Source of the DNA: Akkermansiaceae bacterium UBA6138 | Lineage (GTDB): Bacteria; Verrucomicrobiota; Verrucomicrobiia; Verrucomicrobiales; DEV007 | NCBI GenBank assembly: GCA_002422425.1 | Contig: DIVG01000006.1 | Span: forward strand, 105,594 to 169,593 | Reading direction: 5' to 3' | DNA length: 64,000 nucleotides | In this document: positions 59,884 through 64,000 of the stretch, one piece after another | Position numbering within the stretch: position 1 is the stretch's first letter | Layout: the number at the start of each line of letters is the position of its first letter | The notes under the pieces: model-generated | The model's database searches: none | What the model saw: only the letters and a program-made list of their open reading frames with translations | What the model was told of the DNA's origin: nothing | Program-made: the position numbers and the translations under genes

Positions 59884-61308
59884 TCACAAATGCGTGAGGA
59901 AGTCGCGGAGTTGCTGATCGTGGATCGTGTAAAAGGCTTTTTCCCACTCACCGCGTTTGTGCTTCAGGAAGATGCCTTTCATTTCTCCGAGCACTTTTTC
60001 GGCAAAGGGATCGGCCTCGAGCGCGTCGAGGGCGTGGCAGAGGGTCGGCGGGAGGAACTGGATGCCCGAGGTGGAGAGACTGCTTCGGCTCTGGGAATAG
60101 ATGTTGTCATTGACCGGCTCGCCCGGATCGAGCTGCTCTTCGATACCGTCGAGTCCGGCGGCGAGATGGAGGGCAGCGGTGAGATAGGGGTTGTTCGCCA
60201 TGTCGGGTGCACGGTTCTCGACGCAGTAGCGATTAAGCGGGAGACGCATCATGGCGGAGCGGTTGTTTTTCCCGAAGGCGACGAGGACGGGCGCCCAGCT
60301 CACGTCGGGCATGTCGCCCTGGGCGATGAAACCCTGGTAGCTGTTAAAGGTCGGGGAGGAAACGGCGGTGATCGCGGGAGCATGGCGCAGAATCCCGGCG
60401 ACGAAGTGAAAGGCCATCTTCGAAAGGGGGATGCCGAAGCGCTCCGCGTAAGGATTCGAACCCGGCTCGGGAGCGAAGCAGTTGCGTCCGGTCTCAAGGT
60501 CGGCGAGCGACATGTTGTAGTGGCAGCCCGAGCGGAAGTCGGTCGCAAAGGGCTTGGGCATGAAGGTCGCGATCGCTCCAATGGACTCAGCGACGCGCTT
60601 GGCCATGAGCCGCAGAAAGGTGAGCCGGTCGGCCGTGGTGAGGGCGTCGGCGTAGTTGAAATCGAACTCATATTGGCCGTGGCCGCCCTCCTGATCGAAG
60701 GAGAAAAGGCCCCAGCCGAGCTCGTCCATGTATTTCGACATGGGCTCAAGGAAGTCCATCGACTCCATCGTCTGATTGACGTCGTAGGCGGGGCAGGTGC
60801 CGCGGTAGCGATGGGTCGCGAGCGGTTTCCAGCGTCCCGTTTTTTCATCCTCGCGGAGCACGTAGAACTCGGGCTCGACGCCGAGATTGAACTTCAGCCC
60901 CATGGAGGCGGCGCGCTCGATCTGGCGTTTGAGAATCTGGCGCGAGTCGTTCGCATAGGGGGCGCCGTGGTAGTAGAGGTCGCCGAAGAAGTAGGCGAAG
61001 CGTTTGTCCCAGGGACAGATCGTGGCGGTGTCGAGATCAGGCACGGCCGCGCACTCGTCCTCCTGCGGACCAACGAGGCCCATGCCCTCCATCGCTCCGA
61101 CGGTGAAGAGCTCGGAGCCCTCGGCCATTTTTTCAAGGCAGTCGATCGGATTGACCTTGGCCTTGGGGATGCCGTGGATGTCAACGTAGCTGGAGAGCAG
61201 GTAGTGCACGCCGGCCGCCTTGAGATCGGCCTTGAGTTGGGCGGCTTTTTCGTAGTCGACCTGGAAGTTTTCGGGGACGGCAAAGACGGGCTTTAAAGAA
61301 TCGGACAT
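59884..61308 (-). CDS. Glutamine synthetase-like ligase, second copy
   Basis: 474 residues from ATG 61308 (MSDSLKP); an ATG at 61329 would add seven residues. It is a paralogue of the ligase at 56422: LLSSYVDIHGIPKAKVNP, FSFDQEGGHGQYEFDFNYADAL, FMPKPFATDFRSGCHYNMSL and PLNRYCVENRAPDMANNPYLTAA. The altered HEDAN/DQEGG and substrate-loop residues suggest a different amine or acid acceptor. It belongs to the gamma-glutamyl ligase group rather than housekeeping GlnA. Its start overlaps the end of the creatininase-family gene, so the two are translationally coupled. Confidence 0.85.
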   Translation of the reverse strand: MSDSLKPVFAVPENFQVDYEKAAQLKADLKAAGVHYLLSSYVDIHGIPKAKVNPIDCLEKMAEGSELFTVGAMEGMGLVGPQEDECAAVPDLDTATICPWDKRFAYFFGDLYYHGAPYANDSRQILKRQIERAASMGLKFNLGVEPEFYVLREDEKTGRWKPLATHRYRGTCPAYDVNQTMESMDFLEPMSKYMDELGWGLFSFDQEGGHGQYEFDFNYADALTTADRLTFLRLMAKRVAESIGAIATFMPKPFATDFRSGCHYNMSLADLETGRNCFAPEPGSNPYAERFGIPLSKMAFHFVAGILRHAPAITAVSSPTFNSYQGFIAQGDMPDVSWAPVLVAFGKNNRSAMMRLPLNRYCVENRAPDMANNPYLTAALHLAAGLDGIEEQLDPGEPVNDNIYSQSRSSLSTSGIQFLPPTLCHALDALEADPFAEKVLGEMKGIFLKHKRGEWEKAFYTIHDQQLRDFLTHL

Positions 61309-62081
61309 GTTCGGCAATAGGGTTTCCAAAATTCATCCGGAAGGGGCGGCTCTTCCGTCGCGGCCGTGACAAAGACGGCCGCGAGAGCATCGCCCATTTC
61401 GTGAAAAAGTTGTTCGCCGCGGGCGGCTTCGCCGAGGGAGGGGCGGCCGGTGACTCCGTTGAGGCTCGTCTGGGAGACGGGATGGCTCAGAACAGTGCCG
61501 GCGGTGCGGTCGGGATCGTCCTCGACCGCGTCCATGCGCACGTCTTCGGGCGCGAGGTGTAACATCAGATCGGTCTCGGCGCGGTTCGCATGGAGATCAT
61601 CGCCGTCGGAGACGAAGTAGGCGCGAATCGATTCGGTAAGGAGAAAAGTGGTCTTCAGTCCGACCTGGAGCACGCCGAGATGCTCGAGCCGGATGCGTTC
61701 GACAGCGACGCGGAGCGAGGCGTCGTTTCCAAAATGGCTGTTGACGATGAGGAGCCGTTTCCACCCGGTGAGGGCGGCCCAGCGGGCGATCTCGCAGACG
61801 GACTCGATGAAGGTCGTGTGGCTCAGCGAAAAGGTCCCCGGCCATTTCGGGGTATGACCCGACGAGACCGTGATGGAGAGCGCCGGTAGCAGCGGGATGC
61901 CCGTCTTTGCCGAGGCGTATTCGCAGAGACGCGTGGCGATGACGGTGTCGGTGTTGACAGGGAGGTGAGGACCATGCTGCTCGGTCGCACCGACAGGCAG
62001 AACGAGGAGACCGCTGCCGCCGTCCCGGAGGGCCGCGATTTCAGGCCAGGAGAGAGATTCAAGTTTTAACGGGGCGGACAT
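61293..62081 (-). CDS. Creatininase-family amidohydrolase
   Basis: 262 residues with the creatininase fold: LPVGATEQHGPHLPVNTD (metal Glu and His ligands), NSHFGNDASLRVAVERI, LHANRAETDLMLHLAPEDV and a Gly-rich C-terminus. Family members hydrolyse creatinine, formamides (FAPy, ArfB) or other cyclic and linear amides with Zn or Mn/Fe. The family also includes MftE, a peptide-trimming enzyme, but no mycofactocin genes are near. In this cluster it could hydrolyse an imported amide or a gamma-glutamyl product. Confidence 0.88.
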   Translation of the reverse strand: MSAPLKLESLSWPEIAALRDGGSGLLVLPVGATEQHGPHLPVNTDTVIATRLCEYASAKTGIPLLPALSITVSSGHTPKWPGTFSLSHTTFIESVCEIARWAALTGWKRLLIVNSHFGNDASLRVAVERIRLEHLGVLQVGLKTTFLLTESIRAYFVSDGDDLHANRAETDLMLHLAPEDVRMDAVEDDPDRTAGTVLSHPVSQTSLNGVTGRPSLGEAARGEQLFHEMGDALAAVFVTAATEEPPLPDEFWKPYCRTCPIL

Positions 62082-62096
62082 GAAAAGATCCTGACA

Positions 62097-63002
62097 TTAT
62101 TCCACGTCGTCCCCCTGCGGGGTCATGCGGGGAAAGGGGAGGGTGTCCTCGCTGCCGCCGTGATTGGGATGGATGAGCTGGTCGATGCGATACTTCGTCG
62201 AGATAAATTCCGGGGTGACAAACTGGGCCGGAGTGCGCGGCCGCGGCACCGGCACCTCGATGATTTCGTTGACTTCGCCGGGATTGGCCTTGAGCACGAG
62301 GATGCGGTCCGCGAGAAAGGCGGCCTCGTCGAGGTCGTGGGTGATGAAAAGAATCGTGATGTCGAGATTGCGCCAGATCTGGAGCAGGTAGCTCTGCATC
62401 TGGCAGCGGGTCTGGGCGTCGAGCGCACCGAAGGGCTCGTCCATGAGGAGGATGCGGGGCCGGTTGGCGAGGGCCCGGGCAATCGCGACACGCTGCTTCA
62501 TACCGCCCGAAAGCTGATGCGGGTAGCTGTTTTCGAACTTTGAGAGACCAACGAGATCGATCCACTGACGCGCCTCGGACTCGGCGGTGGTGCCGCGCTG
62601 ACCGCCCATTCGTGGACCGAACATCACATTCTGCTTCACTGTGAGCCAGGGGAAAAGGGTGTAGGACTGAAAGACCATGCCGCGGTCAGGACCGGGTCCG
62701 GTCACGGGATTGCCATCGAGGAGGACCTGCCCGTCCGACGAACTTTCCAAACCGGCGAGGATGCGGATGAGGGTCGACTTACCGCAACCGGAAGGCCCGA
62801 TGACACACATGAACTCGCGCCGGTAGACATCAAAGGACACGTCCTTGAGCGCGGTGACGGTGCCGACCTGGCAATCAAAGGCCTTGTAAAGATGCTGCAC
62901 CGAGAGGACGACGGGGCGCTTTTTCAGTGCAGCGAAGCGCTCGCTCACTTCGGGGCGCTGCACGAGATACTGAAGAGGGTCGGGTTCCTGGATCGCTATC
63001 AT
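62097..63002 (-). CDS. NitT/TauT-family ABC transporter ATPase
   Basis: 301 residues. Walker A GPSGCGKSTL, Q-loop FQSYTLFPW, signature LSGGMKQRVAIARA, Walker B ILLMDEPFGAL and switch His in FITHDLDEA. The N-terminal 30 residues and the C-terminal 45 residues extend beyond the core. It powers the permease whose gene overlaps it by 4 bp (ATGA). The family imports nitrate, cyanate, taurine, alkanesulfonates, thiamine precursors or amines; the substrate here is presumably the compound handled by the downstream enzymes. Confidence 0.92.
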   Translation of the reverse strand: MIAIQEPDPLQYLVQRPEVSERFAALKKRPVVLSVQHLYKAFDCQVGTVTALKDVSFDVYRREFMCVIGPSGCGKSTLIRILAGLESSSDGQVLLDGNPVTGPGPDRGMVFQSYTLFPWLTVKQNVMFGPRMGGQRGTTAESEARQWIDLVGLSKFENSYPHQLSGGMKQRVAIARALANRPRILLMDEPFGALDAQTRCQMQSYLLQIWRNLDITILFITHDLDEAAFLADRILVLKANPGEVNEIIEVPVPRPRTPAQFVTPEFISTKYRIDQLIHPNHGGSEDTLPFPRMTPQGDDVE

Positions 63003-64000
63003 GCCTGTTTAGGGGAGGTGGCTTCGCGTGGGGCGGACTGGTAGGGAAGGCGTTCGTTGACCGCACTTTTGAAAAAGCGCGGTACGACGAGGACGGCTTT
63101 CGCGAGCGGGTTGGAGGCGGCAGCGGCTCCGTCGTCAGTCCACGGAAAAAGAATGCCGCGAATAAAGGCGAGGATCTGGTCGGTGAAGAATCCGATCAGG
63201 CCGATGAGGATGATGACGGGGTAAACGCTGTCGAAATTCCTCCAGCGGCCCTGCGTCTCGATAAACTCGGTGAGCCCGCTCTTCACCCCGACGAGCTCAG
63301 CGATGACGAGCCAGGTCCACGCCCAGCCGAGGAGGATGCGAAGGTCGTTGTAGAGATTCGGGAGGACGCCGGGGATGACGACCCGGGTGAGGAGTTGCAT
63401 CTGATTCGCCCCGAGAGTCTGCGCCGCCTCGAGAAGCGGCAGGTCGAGACGGCGGGTCGTGTTCGCAACGACGAGGATGAGCTGGAAGATCGTCCCGATG
63501 AAGACAAGGGCCATCTTCGGGGCGTCGTTGGCGAGAAAGACAACGACTAACAAAGTGCTGAAAGTCGGCGCCGGCATGTAGCGGAAGAAGTCGGTGAACG
63601 GCTCGATCAGTTTGGAAAAAAAGGAATAGGTCCCGCAAATCACCCCGATGGGGACCCCGACGAGCGCGGCGAGGAGAAAGCCGCCGAAAACGATGCGCAT
63701 GGAGTGGCCGACCCGCTGCCACATCGAGGGGCGCTCAGCCTCGGCCGGTTTTGAAAATTCCTTGTAACCCGAGATGAGCACCTCATGAGGCGCGGGCAGG
63801 TAGTCGGGATTGGCCGGACGGCCCTGCGGAATGAGGCTGAGGAGAGGACGCGAGATGAAGTTGTCGGCGTCGTAGGATTCGGAATAGCGACTCATCGCGG
63901 CCCAGTTGCGGCGGATGATCTCGAGATTTTCCTCCGAGAGCCGGGATTTCGCGGGCAGCTTCGCGCCGGTCGCGATCTCTTTCCAGGCGGTGTAGATGGC
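62999..64000 (-). CDS. NitT/TauT-family ABC permease (5' end outside window)
   Basis: The domain has six hydrophobic segments and the permease coupling loop (LEAAQTLGANQMQLLTRVVIPGVLPNLYNDLRI), plus LPAPHEVL before the first helix. An ATG at 63895 exists, but the frame continues without a stop to the right edge (AIYTAWKEIATGAKLPAKS and on), and a start at 63895 would lack the first membrane helix usual before LPAPxEV. The true start is therefore probably outside, possibly with a larger N-terminal region. It heads this visible operon with the ATPase; the binding protein is not in view. Confidence 0.88.
   Translation of the reverse strand, partial: AIYTAWKEIATGAKLPAKSRLSEENLEIIRRNWAAMSRYSESYDADNFISRPLLSLIPQGRPANPDYLPAPHEVLISGYKEFSKPAEAERPSMWQRVGHSMRIVFGGFLLAALVGVPIGVICGTYSFFSKLIEPFTDFFRYMPAPTFSTLLVVVFLANDAPKMALVFIGTIFQLILVVANTTRRLDLPLLEAAQTLGANQMQLLTRVVIPGVLPNLYNDLRILLGWAWTWLVIAELVGVKSGLTEFIETQGRWRNFDSVYPVIILIGLIGFFTDQILAFIRGILFPWTDDGAAAASNPLAKAVLVVPRFFKSAVNERLPYQSAPREATSPKQA

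Noticed and set aside
59400..59951. 183-codon minus-strand frame upstream of the Rieske gene
   Set aside because: Its recurrent peptides (SILPMHRE, EVHGQDAHAT) are translations of the REP palindromes, not a protein family.

Overview
The window is about 60% GC, densely coded and bacterial. It looks like a member of the PVC superphylum, most likely Verrucomicrobiota. The evidence is a tandem double-length UvrA of the kind known in chlamydiae, a secreted DUF1501 protein, a TldD-like protein with a Tat leader, and a style of REP/RAYT repeat element I associate with this phylum. The phylum call is an inference from gene content. I saw no rRNA, tRNA or CRISPR array.

Layout. 0-5 kb: end of a lipoprotein polysaccharide deacetylase, two CPA2/RCK cation-proton antiporters and a GT2 glycosyltransferase. 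5-11 kb: a 1913-residue double UvrA. 11-15 kb: TonB-receptor/PepSY metal-uptake unit. 15-22 kb: ABC exporter, SanA-like protein, fabD, GNAT, DUF1501, a truncated sialidase and a LURP-one-like protein. 22-33 kb: a nitrogen-scavenging block with a NikR-like regulator and its operator, two DUF1989 proteins, a biotin-dependent urea/guanidine carboxylase, a toxin-antitoxin islet, allophanate hydrolase, N-carbamoylputrescine amidase and agmatine deiminase. 33-36 kb: leucyl-tRNA synthetase carrying an in-frame REP-RAYT transposase element. 36-40 kb: a TldD/PmbA-like pair. 40-51 kb: gltD-gltB and a second, divergent glutamate synthase large subunit. 51-56 kb: small membrane protein, serine hydrolase, endonuclease/exonuclease/phosphatase and Lhr-type helicase. 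56-64 kb: a minus-strand catabolic block with an ABC transporter, a creatininase-family amidohydrolase, two glutamine-synthetase-like ligases and a Rieske oxygenase.

How it fits together. Much of the window concerns nitrogen: release of ammonium from guanidine or urea and from agmatine, assimilation by glutamate synthase, and a right-hand cluster that plausibly imports and gamma-glutamylates an amine before Rieske oxygenation.

Two repeat systems overlay the genes. One is a REP-like palindrome family, with a RAYT inside leuS and a REP cluster near 59.6 kb. The other is a set of degenerate 7- or 8-bp tandem arrays that sit at start and stop codons and inside the uvrA linkers. The leuS-RAYT fusion and these arrays are the most unusual things here.
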